A DNA stretch of 12,467 nt. It comes from Bacteroidales bacterium. Its GTDB lineage: Bacteria > Bacteroidota > Bacteroidia > Bacteroidales > Muribaculaceae. Both the position numbers and the translations under genes were made by a program. The notes below the pieces were generated by a model. That model saw only the letters and a list, made by a program, of their open reading frames with translations. It was not told the origin of the DNA and did not search any database. The stretch is taken from assembly GCA_030526455.1 (NCBI GenBank), contig JAUNCU010000078.1, forward strand, positions 1-12,467, read 5' to 3'. This document shows, one piece after another, positions 12,434-12,467 of the stretch (positions are counted from its first letter, which is position 1; every line of letters starts with the position of its first letter).

Positions 12434-12467
12434 AGCGCTTGTTTGAGTTTTGTAATAAGAAATGGTT
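12430..12467 (-). CDS. C-terminal end of an upstream gene (possibly ECF sigma factor), partial
   Basis: An open frame entering from the window edge reads PFLITKLKQAL and then TGA, overlapping the ATG of the next gene by four bases. Eleven residues are too few to identify it. The basic helical ending and the anti-sigma-like neighbour make a sigma-70 region 4 tail plausible. Confidence 0.35.
   Translation of the reverse strand, partial: PFLITKLKQAL

Overview
The window looks like chromosome of a Bacteroidales bacterium, most likely Prevotella-like. Five promoter -7 elements match the Bacteroidetes consensus TAnnTTTG. One secreted protein ends in a type IX secretion (T9SS) type A sorting domain and carries a BACON-like domain. 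There is also a very long bacterial alpha-2-macroglobulin. Host genes are visibly GC-rich (about three quarters G+C in a sample at 6961-7020). One island is AT-rich (about one third G+C in a sample at 2221-2280). I see no rRNA, tRNA or CRISPR array.

Layout: (1) 1-1064, minus strand, a membrane acyltransferase-3 protein whose 3' end runs off the window. It is divergent from (2) a Nudix hydrolase of the ADP-ribose pyrophosphatase type (1173-1724). (3) 1725-3109 is a compact 1,385-bp mobile element bounded by perfect 22-bp terminal inverted repeats and directly flanked by a perfect 8-bp target-site duplication, AAAAATAA. It holds no transposase, only three small uncharacterised genes: one leftward (orfA) and a rightward ATGA-overlapping pair (orfB-orfC) that ends in a hairpin terminator. 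(4) An orphan HigA-like XRE antitoxin/regulator (3172-3564) follows. (5) A secreted T9SS cargo protein (3653-6115, minus) shares a bidirectional terminator with it. (6) A thioester-less alpha-2-macroglobulin (6349-11847, minus) has its own terminator. (7) A small single-pass membrane protein resembling Bacteroidetes anti-sigma factors (12053-12433, minus) overlaps by ATGA the tail of an upstream gene cut by the window end.

The most interesting part is the element at 1725-3109. It inserted at the last bases of the Nudix gene in such a way that the duplicated target recreates the TAA stop, and it lies just upstream of the HigA-like gene's core promoter. The N-terminus of orfA and the C-terminus of orfC carry the same roughly 23-residue amphipathic motif (core R-x-x-[LI]-N-E-[AS]-Q-L). 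This suggests that two divergently expressed cargo proteins share a docking or targeting helix. No function can be assigned to any of the three from sequence alone.

The remaining genes appear to be independent transcription units concerned with the envelope and secretion: acyltransferase, T9SS cargo, macroglobulin and the anti-sigma-like protein. Nothing indicates that they form one pathway.
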